Shown one piece after another: positions 44,347 to 53,581 of a stretch of 64,000 bases of DNA. The stretch covers positions 682,001-746,000 of the forward strand of contig NZ_CP048810.1 of NCBI RefSeq assembly GCF_013347965.1, given 5' to 3'. The DNA is from Pseudomonas bijieensis. Lineage in GTDB: Bacteria; Pseudomonadota; Gammaproteobacteria; Pseudomonadales; Pseudomonadaceae. The notes beneath the pieces were generated by a model. The model made no database searches. It was not told where the DNA came from and saw only the letters and a program-made list of their open reading frames with translations. The translations under genes and the position numbers were made by a program. The stretch's first letter is position 1; each line of letters begins with the position of its first letter.

Positions 44347-46413
44347 GTGTACCTTTCGGCTTTGAAAATCGAAAATTTCCGCCAGTTCGGCCATGGTGAT
44401 CATGCGTTGAACATCCAGTTCAACGAAGGCGTGACGGCTCTCGTCGGCGAAAACGACGCTGGCAAGACCGCGGTCATTGATGCGATTCGTTATGTGCTGC
44501 AAACCCGGGATGCCGAATACCTTCGACTGCAGCTCGAGGACTTCCACATCTCCAGCGGTGGCATCCAGGCCGAGAACATCACGCTGAGGTGCACTCTGGA
44601 AGGACTGAGCTCCGCGGAATTGGGGGCTTTCGCTGAGTATGTGACCTACACCGGTGGCGTAGGGCGGCTCTACGTACACTGGTCAGCCCGCCGCGTTGTC
44701 GCCTCAGCCTCAACTCGCAAATGGGTGGATATTTCGGTTCGTTCGGGGGAGAACGGGGAAGGGCCGTCTCTAGACGTCGGTGTACGGCAACTGCTCGCCA
44801 CTGCCTACCTTAAACCGCTGCGCGATGCAGAACGGGAAATGTCTCCAGGCCGGAATTCCCGGCTATCTCAAGTATTGAGCAGTTTCCCTAATATTGATGC
44901 GGGCGATTCTTTCGATCCCGCAGCACTCCCGACAGACCTCACTGATGCAGAGGCGCTCAGCATTGCCGGCATGGGTGATTTCCTGCGCCACTTGGTGAAT
45001 CGTCACAGTGCCATCGTGTCCGCTCAAACGGAGATTAACGACACCTACCTTCGCCCGCTGTCACTGGCAGGCCAACCCCTCACCAGTCGCATCGGCTTCG
45101 GGGAAGCCGGAACTGACCCAGCCAAGCTCAAGCAGATCCTGGAGCGATTGGAGCTTGGTTTGCTGGATCATGCCACTGGAGAGGCGCGCGGCATCTACGG
45201 CCTGGGCTCCAACAACGTGTTGTTCATGGCCTGCGAACTCCTACTTCTCGGCAAAGAACCCGATGGACTCCCGCTGCTCCTTATCGAGGAGCCGGAGGCT
45301 CACCTGCACCCGCAACGTCAGCTCCAGTTGATGGAGTTCCTCGAAGCCGCGGCAAAGCCCTCCACGGAGTTAAGGCCGGTTCAGGTCATCCTCAGCACCC
45401 ATAGCCCCAATCTGAGCTCCAAGATACCTCTGCAGAACCTGGTGTTGATGCAACGACAGCGGGCCTTCTCGCTCGCTGAGGATCAGACATGTCTCGCGTC
45501 TGATGATTATCGATTCCTCAGTCGATTCTTGGATGTGACCAAGGCTGGGTTGTTTTTCGCGAAAGGGTTGCTCGTTGTCGAAGGAGATGCGGAAGCAATC
45601 CTCCTGCCGTCACTAGCGCGTCGCTTGGGCAAGGATCTCACCAAACATGGGGTCTCCATCATTAACGTAGGCGGTGTCGGTCTGCGACGCTATTCGAAAA
45701 TCCTGCAGCGCAAGGACACATCGAAGGGCGAGATCACCGTTCCCACCGCCTGCATCACCGACATGGATGTGATGCCAGACTGCGCGCCTGAGATTCGGGG
45801 TCTAAAGGGTGTGAAGGGGCCAGTTTGGCCAGACATCGCCAAGCGGCGCTGGCGCGCCAGAAAAGACTTTGGCTCCACACCGGCCGAAGTTGAAAGGGGC
45901 CTGAAGGCACATCGCGAGAAACGAGGCGAAAGTGATGGGCAGTGTGTGCGCACATTCGTCGCCGACCACTGGACGCTCGAATATGACCTGGCACTGAAAG
46001 GCTTCTCGAAGGAAGTCCATCACGCGGCATACCTTGCCATCTATGAGGAGAAGATCGACAAAGGCACGGAGACCAAAGCCGGCCTGCTGAAGAAGGCGCA
46101 GACCGCCTTCGAAAAAATTCAGACCACCCATGCCACCGAGGAAGCCCGTTGCTCCGCTATCTACAAACTCTTCAATCGGGCGTCAAAAGCGATCGCAGCC
46201 CAGTACCTGATCGACTTCATTGACCAGGGTTTCGAAAAAGGTTCGATGGATGCCACGACACTGCGAGGGAAGTTGCCGACCTATGTCGTCCACGCGATCG
46301 AATATGCAACCGGCGGTTCAGCCTTGGCTACAACCTCCAGCCCGGCTCATCCCCTCATGGTGCCAGCAGCGCCGGCAGGATCCACTGATCCGCTGGAAGA
46401 GGCCGCCGAATGA
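44347..46413 (+). CDS. OLD-family ATPase/TOPRIM nuclease, GajA-like
   Basis: A 688-residue protein. The ABC-type ATPase has Walker A GENDAGKTA (34-42), signature-like GLGSNNVLF (285-293), Walker B LLLIEEPEAHLHP (310-322) and switch THSPN (351-355). A TOPRIM nuclease domain follows: VVEGDAEAILLP with E412 and TDMD with D472/D474. OLD nuclease plus UvrD-like helicase defines the Gabija system, in which GajA nicks DNA when nucleotides are depleted. The last 60 residues are Ala/Pro-rich. Start GTG with GGGGG upstream; the helicase gene overlaps its stop. Confidence 0.85.
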   Translation: MYLSALKIENFRQFGHGDHALNIQFNEGVTALVGENDAGKTAVIDAIRYVLQTRDAEYLRLQLEDFHISSGGIQAENITLRCTLEGLSSAELGAFAEYVTYTGGVGRLYVHWSARRVVASASTRKWVDISVRSGENGEGPSLDVGVRQLLATAYLKPLRDAEREMSPGRNSRLSQVLSSFPNIDAGDSFDPAALPTDLTDAEALSIAGMGDFLRHLVNRHSAIVSAQTEINDTYLRPLSLAGQPLTSRIGFGEAGTDPAKLKQILERLELGLLDHATGEARGIYGLGSNNVLFMACELLLLGKEPDGLPLLLIEEPEAHLHPQRQLQLMEFLEAAAKPSTELRPVQVILSTHSPNLSSKIPLQNLVLMQRQRAFSLAEDQTCLASDDYRFLSRFLDVTKAGLFFAKGLLVVEGDAEAILLPSLARRLGKDLTKHGVSIINVGGVGLRRYSKILQRKDTSKGEITVPTACITDMDVMPDCAPEIRGLKGVKGPVWPDIAKRRWRARKDFGSTPAEVERGLKAHREKRGESDGQCVRTFVADHWTLEYDLALKGFSKEVHHAAYLAIYEEKIDKGTETKAGLLKKAQTAFEKIQTTHATEEARCSAIYKLFNRASKAIAAQYLIDFIDQGFEKGSMDATTLRGKLPTYVVHAIEYATGGSALATTSSPAHPLMVPAAPAGSTDPLEEAAE

Positions 46414-48398
46414 CGCTCAGCCAACTTGTAACGCCCATCACCGACGCTGATGTGGACTGGGTAGTTACGCTAATGGGACTGGAAACGCTTGACGAGCCCC
46501 GTCGTGCCTTCTTGAAGTCCATGGATACCATCGATGTAGCGGCTTGCCCGGGGAGCGGCAAGACCACCCTGGTCGTGGCTAAACTTGCCATCCTGGCTCG
46601 CCATTGGAAGAGCCGTATGCAGGGTATCTGCGTGCTTTCTCACACCAACGCAGCTCGGGAAGAGATCGAGAAACGCCTCGGCGACACTGAGGTAGGCCAG
46701 CGGCTCCTGCGCTTTCCCCACTATATCGACACCATCCATGGTTTCACTGGCCGATTCCTAGCTTCACCGTGGTTGCGCTCTAAAGGGATTGCATTGCAGG
46801 CGATTGACGATGAGCTCACGCATAAGGCACGTCGGAGGGGGCTGACGAACAGCGAGCATTTCGGTGCAAAGGCTGCCTTCGAGGCGAAGCACAAAAACCT
46901 CCACAGCTTGCGAGTCCGGTCTGCCGATTTCGATGATCCACTCGGAGGTGAAGATATCGGTTTTGCGCCACACACTCCTACCTACAAGAGTGTCGTGAAA
47001 TCGCTGAGCGGAGCCGCCAAGGCTGGTTACTTCTGTTTCGATGAAGTGTTCGTACTAGGCCACGCGTTGCTTGATCAGGAGCCGACAGTGGGCGGTGCAT
47101 TGCGTCTGCGCTTCCCATGCGTGTTGATAGATGAGATGCAGGACACCCAGCCAGACCAGGCGGACGTGCTGCATCGGGTTTTTCCTCACGATGATCCGGA
47201 TGTTCGCGTCATTCGCGTTGGCGACCCAAACCAAGAAATTTTTGAGAAGACCGCGCCACTCCAGGATCCATTCCCAGACCCTGGGCGCCAGTTAGAGATC
47301 GCGAGCAGCTTCCGGTTTGGTCAGGCCATTGCATCGATTGCCAACCCGTTTGCGTATGTCCCTATCACGACTGGCCTGATCGGGCTTCGTGCTCCGCAGG
47401 CCCCGGACAACACACCTAACACGATCATCGTTTTCCCCGACGACGATGCGACTGGTGTACTTGATGAATTCGGGAAGTTAGTGCTGAAGCACCTGTCGAC
47501 GGAATCCCGCAAGGCTGGTGTATTCGCAGTCGGGGCGGTGCACCGGCTGGACAACTTCAAGGCGAATCAGTACCCGAAAGCTCTGGAGCACTACTGGCCA
47601 TCCTACCGGTCTGACACGACGAAGACCTCGTTCAAGCCTCGTACGTTCGCGGAAGGTGCTCATATCGCCCGGCGTTATGCCATGAAAGAGCCCACCGCCT
47701 CTTCGGCTGTTGAGCTGTTGGCTTTGTGCCTGGCCAACCTCGGTGAGTTGGCGTTTCCATATAGCCTGGTTCAACTGAAGGGCCGACGCCAAGCTGCGGT
47801 ACAGGAGAAACTCACGACCAAGCCTGAATCGTTTGCCCAGTACCGGGAATGCCTACGGCAGATCCTGTTCGTGCCATCCGAGGTCACGCAGCATGATTGG
47901 ATCAACGAAATCTCTCCGAAGCTCCTGATGCTGGCGGCTGCTCTTCATGACGCCGAGGGAAATGCAATTCATAGCGAAGGCCATCGTTATCTCGCCTGGG
48001 AGCCTGCTCCCGCGGCTACTGAGGTCGGAGAGAGTGGCGGATCCCTGGTTAATACTTATCGGTTCCAGGATGGTGGCGATGGCGTCGACATCCGGATGGC
48101 ATCCATTCACTCGGAGAAGGGCAAGACTCATGCCGCGACGCTGATTCTGGAAACTTTCCGGGGCACCCATTTCATCAAAAAGCTCATGCCGTGGCTTGAG
48201 GGCAAAAAAACAGCTGCCAAACGCCCCCAAGTAACGGCGAAGAGAGACATGATGCTGATGTACGTGGGGATGACCAGGCCGTCGCACATGCTGTGTCTGG
48301 CTGTACGGCAGAGCAGCCTGGGAGAGGGACGCAGCGGGGAGAAGCGAAGGGCTGCCCTGGAAGCAGCAGGGTGGTCGATTCTGGATCTAACTACCTGA
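46410..48398 (+). CDS. UvrD/Rep-type helicase, GajB-like
   Basis: A 662-residue superfamily-1 helicase. Walker A ACPGSGKTT (45-53), motif Ia HTNAAREEI, motif II LIDEMQDTQ (239-247), motif III VGDPNQEIF, motif V IHSEKGKTH and motif VI LMYVGMTRP. Its ATG overlaps the OLD-nuclease stop by 4 bases. In Gabija, GajB senses DNA ends and stimulates GajA. The protein is longer than the best-known GajB (about 500 residues), so a variant subtype is likely. Confidence 0.85.
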   Translation: MTLSQLVTPITDADVDWVVTLMGLETLDEPRRAFLKSMDTIDVAACPGSGKTTLVVAKLAILARHWKSRMQGICVLSHTNAAREEIEKRLGDTEVGQRLLRFPHYIDTIHGFTGRFLASPWLRSKGIALQAIDDELTHKARRRGLTNSEHFGAKAAFEAKHKNLHSLRVRSADFDDPLGGEDIGFAPHTPTYKSVVKSLSGAAKAGYFCFDEVFVLGHALLDQEPTVGGALRLRFPCVLIDEMQDTQPDQADVLHRVFPHDDPDVRVIRVGDPNQEIFEKTAPLQDPFPDPGRQLEIASSFRFGQAIASIANPFAYVPITTGLIGLRAPQAPDNTPNTIIVFPDDDATGVLDEFGKLVLKHLSTESRKAGVFAVGAVHRLDNFKANQYPKALEHYWPSYRSDTTKTSFKPRTFAEGAHIARRYAMKEPTASSAVELLALCLANLGELAFPYSLVQLKGRRQAAVQEKLTTKPESFAQYRECLRQILFVPSEVTQHDWINEISPKLLMLAAALHDAEGNAIHSEGHRYLAWEPAPAATEVGESGGSLVNTYRFQDGGDGVDIRMASIHSEKGKTHAATLILETFRGTHFIKKLMPWLEGKKTAAKRPQVTAKRDMMLMYVGMTRPSHMLCLAVRQSSLGEGRSGEKRRAALEAAGWSILDLTT

Positions 48399-48652
48399 TC
48401 TGGAGCATCGTTAAATCGGGGAGCCAGTCCGGAGCATCGCACCCAGCCTCCCCACCAACGACTGGTTCGAATTTCGGGTGAGCGTACTTCATGCCTAAGT
48501 GGGACATGGTTAGCATGATGATAATTGCCCATGATCTCACCGAGGCAGCCTACCGTTCGTCGCCAAACCCCATATATTGCGTTAGCTGCACCTTGAAGGC
48601 ACTACATATTGGGCTAAATTGAGCTTGAGAGCCTATATCTGGTGTTTTTGCC

Positions 48653-49345
48653 ATGAACGACGCTTATATCGAGAAGGCAGCGACTGACCTGCTCATGCAG
48701 ATTTACCGTGACCGGCGATACCTTTGGCCCGATCAAGACGTTATTCCGATGATGATGCGCAGCCCCAGTATCGCTGCTTTGGTCTGTGGTTATGATTTCC
48801 AAGTCCATTCCACCTTAGGGGACACGCAGTTCAATCGGCACAACACCGGTACTCGTATTGCAGGCTTGATAGATCGTCAATCGATCAAGATTGCAGTTGC
48901 CACAGAGTTCGGAGAAAAAGTCCAACTCTTCACTGGAGCCCATGAGATCGGCCATCTCGTGCTTCACGAGAACACCGTCATGCATCGTGATCGTGCCTTT
49001 GATGGGAGTCCGTTGCAGATACCGCGTCCACCCGCAGAGAGGCAAGCGGATCGCTTCGCGGCTTGTTTCCTCATGCCGCAGAAGCTCGTTCGAGAGCGGT
49101 TCGAGTTCATGTTCTGCTGCAGCGGGCAATTGCGCTTCAGCGACGTCATTGCCTATCACCTCGATCCCATCAATCCAGATCGACTGCTCTACGCTCCAAA
49201 AGAATCGAAGGAACGTGAGCTGGCGCTGGCGCGGTGCACCCGTTTCAACAACAGGAACCTAGTGTCCTTGGCCCAGCAATTTGGGGTCTCAGATTCGGCT
49301 ATGGCCATTCGGATCAAGGAGCTGGACTTAGTACGCTGGCCTTAA
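48653..49345 (+). CDS. ImmA/IrrE-family metallopeptidase
   Basis: A 230-residue protein with the zinc-protease motif HEIGH (97-101) and the downstream ERQADRFAACFLMP (129 onward) that supplies the third ligand, as in ImmA/IrrE peptidases. These cleave phage-type repressors or DdrO to release stress genes. The C-terminal part ends in a helix-turn-helix-like segment (LVSLAQQFGVSDSAMAIRI). No XRE partner is adjacent, although two XRE genes are in the window. It lies 254 bases after the Gabija-like pair, on the same strand. Confidence 0.85.
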   Translation: MNDAYIEKAATDLLMQIYRDRRYLWPDQDVIPMMMRSPSIAALVCGYDFQVHSTLGDTQFNRHNTGTRIAGLIDRQSIKIAVATEFGEKVQLFTGAHEIGHLVLHENTVMHRDRAFDGSPLQIPRPPAERQADRFAACFLMPQKLVRERFEFMFCCSGQLRFSDVIAYHLDPINPDRLLYAPKESKERELALARCTRFNNRNLVSLAQQFGVSDSAMAIRIKELDLVRWP

Positions 49346-49431
49346 AGCGGGCAGGGAGCTCGGGGAGATTTGGGATGTGGGGATGGCGGTGACAGACAGT
49401 CCGGGTAAAGACAGTGACCACTGTTGTTGTA

Positions 49432-49460
49432 GAAAAAAAGGGCCATGACCAGGCCCTTTC
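49432..49460 (-). terminator. Rho-independent terminator of the MvaT-type gene
   Basis: On the minus strand AAAGGGCC/GGCCCTTT (49437-49444, 49452-49459) forms an 8-base stem followed by a T run, 15 bases beyond the stop codon. It is a strong, canonical terminator. Confidence 0.85.
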
Positions 49461-49474
49461 TCATAGTCCAGGAT

Positions 49475-49843
49475 TTACTTAGCCAGCCAGCTTTCAACCT
49501 CGTCAGAACCGTACTGGCTTTTCCACTCTTTCAGGGTCTTATGGTTACCACCCTTGGTTTCCACGAGCTCACCGGAGTGGGGATTCTTGTAAACCTTGGT
49601 CTGACGCGGCTTGCGGTTGCTCTTCTCAGCAACAACAGCTGGCGCTCGTCGAGAAGCGGATTGTGGATCAAGAATGGCTATGATATTGCGCAGGCTGTAG
49701 CCGTATTCAGAGAGCAGATCACGAAGCTTTTTTTCGAACTCGATTTCGCGCTTTAAACCATCATCGTTTTTGAGGCTCTCGAGCTCGGCCAACTGAGCAG
49801 CCAGTTGTTGCTCCAACGCACGAAATTCTGCAAGTCTGGACAT
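49475..49843 (-). CDS. MvaT/MvaU-family H-NS-like silencer
   Basis: A 122-residue xenogeneic silencer. Residues 1-60 are the coiled-coil oligomerisation domain (LEQQLAAQLAELESLK, EIEFEKKLRDLLSEYGYS). Residues about 76-122 are the AT-pincer DNA-binding domain (RKPRQTKVYKNPHSGELVE, TKGGNHKTLKEWKSQYG). MvaT proteins coat A+T-rich foreign DNA and keep it silent. Finding one inside a defence island is fitting. Two shorter relatives of its N-terminal domain lie at 59503-60068. The promoter must be in 49844-50146. Confidence 0.92.
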   Translation of the reverse strand: MSRLAEFRALEQQLAAQLAELESLKNDDGLKREIEFEKKLRDLLSEYGYSLRNIIAILDPQSASRRAPAVVAEKSNRKPRQTKVYKNPHSGELVETKGGNHKTLKEWKSQYGSDEVESWLAK

Positions 49844-50146
49844 TTGATACTCCTGTATGGGATGCGTGGAGTATAGGTGGCGCGTGCCATCAATGCTCTG
49901 TGCTGTATCGCCAAGCCGTTCCGATCCTAAGGGTCGCTCTGGATTTGAGCGAAAAAAGGCTCGACCGGCTCCTAGCTCAGAAATGCAATGTCACGTAAGT
50001 CGCCACAGAAATTGCGATTCCAGCAATTTTAATTTGCCAATTATCGCTGTAGTCGCATCAATCACTGATGCTTAGCATAGGGTAATCGCCTCCGTCACCC
50101 AGTGCAGACGAGGTCGTAAAACTTACCCTCATCAGTGAGACTTACT
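49844..50146. other. Spacer between MvaT-type and ene-reductase genes
   Basis: About 300 bases holding two divergent promoters. An A+T-rich segment near 50010-50060 (TTGCGATTCCAGCAATTTTA) may contain promoter elements. No gene or clear repeat. Confidence 0.35.
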
Positions 50147-51274
50147 ATGACTGACCTTTTCAGACCTTTTGATCTCTCGGGCCTCAATTTACAGAATCGC
50201 ATCGTAATGGCACCCATGACGCGCGCCAGGGCATCCAATGATGTCGCGGACGAGCTGACGGCGCTCTATTACACCCAACGTGCAACAGCTGGTTTGATCG
50301 TCAGCGAGGGGACATCCATCTCACGGGAAGGTCGGGGCTACCTGTTCAACCCCGGAATTTACAGCGCAGCGCAGATCGATGGCTGGAAGCTGGTAACCGA
50401 TTCGGTGCATGCGATCGGTGGGCACATTTTCGCTCAGCTGTGGCACGTAGGGCGTGTCTCGCATCCTTCGATTCAGGACGACGGCAAGTTGCCCGTCAGC
50501 CCTAGCTCTCAGCGTGCCAAAGACTCCGCAGCATTTGGCTACAACGAGAAGGGTGAGCCAGATCGCGTCGAACCTCCAGCGCCACGGCAACTCCGCACCG
50601 ATGAGGTCGAGCGGATCGTCGAAGACTTCGCACAAGCTGCTGAAAACGCAATTCAGGCCGGTTTTGATGGCGTTGAAATTCACGGAGCAAACGGCTATCT
50701 CCACGAGCAGTTTTTGAATCCAGGGGTCAATGACCGCACAGATAAGTACTCCGGTGACCTGCTGGAAAATCGGCTGCGCTTTACCGTTGAGGTTATTGAT
50801 GCAGTCGTCAAACGAATTGGCGCGCACCGTGTGGGGATTCGAATCTCACCCTATGGTCAACTTTTCGACATGCCCCTCTACGATCAAATTGATGAGACCT
50901 ACCTCGCGCTTGCCGAGGAGATCGGCAAGCGCCACCTGGCTTATGTCCACGTGATGAACCAAGACAGCTTCGAGCGAATTGATCGGGCCGTTCAGGGCGA
51001 GTCCGGCGGTGGCCTATTTGGACTGTTGAAGCAGATCAAGCCAAAACTCGGCGCTACCGCACTGATATTGGCCGGTGGGTTGAGCCGTCAACGCGCTGAG
51101 GAGCTGATATCTGAAGGCCTGATTGACCTCGCTGGGTTCGGCCAGGCTTTCATCAGCAATCCGGATCTGGTTGCCAGGCTCGAGCATGGCTGGCCGCTGA
51201 CTCCTGCAGATCGTGACACCTTCTACGGCGGCGATGAGAGAGGCTACATTGACTATGCGCCTCACAAGGGGTGA
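50147..51274 (+). CDS. Old Yellow Enzyme-family ene-reductase
   Basis: A 375-residue FMN-dependent oxidoreductase. NRIVMAPMTRAR near residue 20, the substrate-binding HGANGYLHEQFL near residue 180 (H/N pair), LRFTVEVIDAV and the C-terminal phosphate-binding GGLSRQRAEELI and GFGQAFISNPDL match the alkene-reductase branch (NemA/XenB-like). It reduces activated C=C bonds or nitroesters with NADPH. An in-frame start at 50135 adds four residues, but MTDLFRPFDL at 50147 is the usual family start. It is followed by the reverse transcriptase 44 bases later. Confidence 0.9.
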   Translation: MTDLFRPFDLSGLNLQNRIVMAPMTRARASNDVADELTALYYTQRATAGLIVSEGTSISREGRGYLFNPGIYSAAQIDGWKLVTDSVHAIGGHIFAQLWHVGRVSHPSIQDDGKLPVSPSSQRAKDSAAFGYNEKGEPDRVEPPAPRQLRTDEVERIVEDFAQAAENAIQAGFDGVEIHGANGYLHEQFLNPGVNDRTDKYSGDLLENRLRFTVEVIDAVVKRIGAHRVGIRISPYGQLFDMPLYDQIDETYLALAEEIGKRHLAYVHVMNQDSFERIDRAVQGESGGGLFGLLKQIKPKLGATALILAGGLSRQRAEELISEGLIDLAGFGQAFISNPDLVARLEHGWPLTPADRDTFYGGDERGYIDYAPHKG

Positions 51275-51318
51275 ACTGCGATCTTTCATTCACCACTGCC
51301 GGATTGCCAAGGAGAGCC

Positions 51319-53028
51319 ATGCAACTACAGGACTTGCTTTCGAGAGGGTATTTTCCTATCCAACTGCCGGTCGGCTTCAGCACCAAGCAATTGGCAGAAA
51401 ACATTGGGGCACTCCAAGCCTGCTGGGATGACGCACTGGACGGAAGAAGGCGAGTACTCTCCCAATCAGAACGATTTTCTGTGGCCAGGTCGTCATATAG
51501 TAGACGTACAACTTCTATACCCAACCCCGTCAATTTCTATGGGCTGGCCCAGGACATCTGCCGGTATTGGCCACAAATCCAAGAGCATTTCAACAAGAGT
51601 GAAATCTCTCGCAGCATCCCAGGAGAAGGAGGCTCGCTGCGGGCAATTGAGCTGACGAAATTCACTGATTTGTACGAAGAGCGCGTGCGCCGCTCGGCAG
51701 GAGCACGCTTTGCACTGGTCACTGATATTTCGAGCTATTTCCCCACCATTTACACCCATACGATACCATGGGCTTTGCATTCGAAAGCTGTTGCCAAGGT
51801 AAACAGGGGCAAAATCCCTCAGTACTTCGGTAACATTCTAGATCAGCGCTGCATGGGCACACAGGATGGCCAGACCATTGGGTTGCCCATTGGCCCGGAC
51901 ACTTCACACATTATTGCGGAAATGATAGGCGTCGCAATTGACGAGTCCATCCGAAATGCCCTGGGCGGCTGGCCCAAAGGCTTTCGGTATGTCGACGATT
52001 TCACCTTCTTCTTCAACACTCGGGAAGAGGCAGAACGTGCGCTGGCTGTCATTATCAAGTGCGTCAGTGCATTTGAGCTCCAGATCAATGCTTCAAAAAC
52101 GAAGATTGTTGAAGTTCGCGAGCTAGTCCAGGAGTCTTGGAAATACACCCTCAAGAAGCTGAAAGTCTCAGCGAAGCGGCGGCAGCAAAAGGACGACATC
52201 CACCACTATTTCGAGGTGTTGTTCTCCCTGGAGGCGCGGTTCAAGGACGAAAGCTTGGTGAAATATGGCCTAAAGCAGCTTTCGTCCACCATCATCAAGA
52301 AATCTAACTGGCCCATTGCCGAAGCGTACCTACTCAAATGCGGGTATGGATTTCCCAACACGCTTCAGGTGATCACTCAGATTCTCGTGACCTACCATGG
52401 CCATCGGTATCAATTGAATATGGAAGCACTCGGCGACTTCTGCAGAAACCTCCTTGGATCAGCGTCAGCGGCGAACCATCATAGTGAAACGGCCTGGTTG
52501 CTTTGGTTGTGCAAGGAGCTTCAAATCCCTCTGGACGCAGCGCTTGTGCAGCAGGTACTACAGATGGAGAGTTCCGTTTGCTCCCTCATAGCCTTGGATC
52601 TGAATCACTCAGGTTTGGTGCGCGGTGATCTTGACCTTAGCGACCTCGGGCCTTTGGCGATGACTCAGGCACTTCTAGGCAATAATTGGATGCTGGCTTA
52701 TGAAGGCGGACGTCGGAGCTGGCTTGCCAACGAAAGCGTTGAATTCATCCGGGATGATGCTTGCTTCGCAGTACTGCTAGATGCTGGAGTTGGCTTTTAT
52801 AGTGAAGCGGCTCAGCTTCCTCCCATCTTCCAGGTCAAGCAGTCAGCGCCCGTCGATATTGATTTCGACTCCGACGACGAAATCGAAAACGACTTTGACT
52901 TTGATGACATGGATGAAGAGTACTTTGACGCAACCGACCAAGGCGATGATGATGACGGCGAGCCAGGAATAGCCGCGCAGCCAGTTCTTAACGCTGCCGA
53001 CGACATCGATCTAGACGAAGTTTGGTAG
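51319..53028 (+). CDS. Abi/DRT-type reverse transcriptase with acidic tail
   Basis: A 569-residue protein. RT motifs: TDISSYFPTIY (135-145, first Asp), GLPIGPDTSHIIAE (188-201) and the catalytic RYVDDFTFFF (223-232). About 300 helical residues follow, as in the alpha-repeat region of Abi and UG reverse transcriptases. The end (about 510-569) is strikingly acidic (DFDSDDEIENDFDFDDMDEE). N-terminal LLSRGYFPIQLPVGF recalls defence-associated RTs. No msr/msd RNA or group II intron features are seen, so it is not a retron or intron. ATG 51319 has AAGGAG 5 bases upstream and is preferred over 51271. Confidence 0.82.
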   Translation: MQLQDLLSRGYFPIQLPVGFSTKQLAENIGALQACWDDALDGRRRVLSQSERFSVARSSYSRRTTSIPNPVNFYGLAQDICRYWPQIQEHFNKSEISRSIPGEGGSLRAIELTKFTDLYEERVRRSAGARFALVTDISSYFPTIYTHTIPWALHSKAVAKVNRGKIPQYFGNILDQRCMGTQDGQTIGLPIGPDTSHIIAEMIGVAIDESIRNALGGWPKGFRYVDDFTFFFNTREEAERALAVIIKCVSAFELQINASKTKIVEVRELVQESWKYTLKKLKVSAKRRQQKDDIHHYFEVLFSLEARFKDESLVKYGLKQLSSTIIKKSNWPIAEAYLLKCGYGFPNTLQVITQILVTYHGHRYQLNMEALGDFCRNLLGSASAANHHSETAWLLWLCKELQIPLDAALVQQVLQMESSVCSLIALDLNHSGLVRGDLDLSDLGPLAMTQALLGNNWMLAYEGGRRSWLANESVEFIRDDACFAVLLDAGVGFYSEAAQLPPIFQVKQSAPVDIDFDSDDEIENDFDFDDMDEEYFDATDQGDDDDGEPGIAAQPVLNAADDIDLDEVW

Positions 53029-53189
53029 AGGGGCGAGTAGGGCACCAATGGCGGTGGCTAGGCGAGCTCATGTAGGCCTTGCCTTTGGAATACCGCTCAG
53101 GCCAACTCGTATGCAGGCCCAGCCCCAAGGCAATCATCCTTGCAAATCAGCCTTCGACGGAGGGCTGCTAACCCAGACGGAATCTCTCA

Positions 53190-53408
53190 ATGAGCAATTT
53201 GCCCCCTGATCAACGCGCCCGCTATTCAGAAGTGCTCGATGCAGCAACGCGTCTGTTCGGCGGCGATCTTGATGCAGCTCGGCGCTGGATGTCGGGCCCG
53301 CTGAAAGCGTTTGGCGGCAAAGCTCCAGAGGCCATGGTCACAACAAGGCTCGAAACTGATACGGCCATTGAGTACGTCAGGCGCTTGGAGCATGGGTTTG
53401 TGGCCTGA
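53190..53408 (+). CDS. Orphan MbcA/ParS/Xre-type antitoxin toxin-binding domain (DUF2384)
   Basis: A 72-residue protein consisting almost only of the DUF2384 domain (ATRLFGGDLDAARRWMSGPL, then RLETDTAIEYVRRLEHG). Full antitoxins of this class carry an additional N-terminal XRE DNA-binding domain and pair with RES-domain NAD-degrading toxins. Neither is present here. It may be a trans-acting antitoxin or a remnant. ATG follows a weak GGA site. Confidence 0.8.
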   Translation: MSNLPPDQRARYSEVLDAATRLFGGDLDAARRWMSGPLKAFGGKAPEAMVTTRLETDTAIEYVRRLEHGFVA

Positions 53409-53581
53409 TTGTCGTCAAGCAGCGCTTTAGAGGCGTGTCAGATGTCGAGCCTGATTCACCTCAGGGCTGGCAAGTCAGCCACACCCACCTCCATGTGCCC
53501 ACCGGGCCAATTGGGCGTGCGGCTTCTCAGAAGTCCTAGGTGAGGTTAATTCTTTCTCGATCTATGCTGATTGCGGGGCGT

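Noticed and set aside
51319..53028. Retron or group II intron
   Set aside because: No msr/msd-like inverted repeats or intron domain V beside the RT; no maturase or endonuclease domain.
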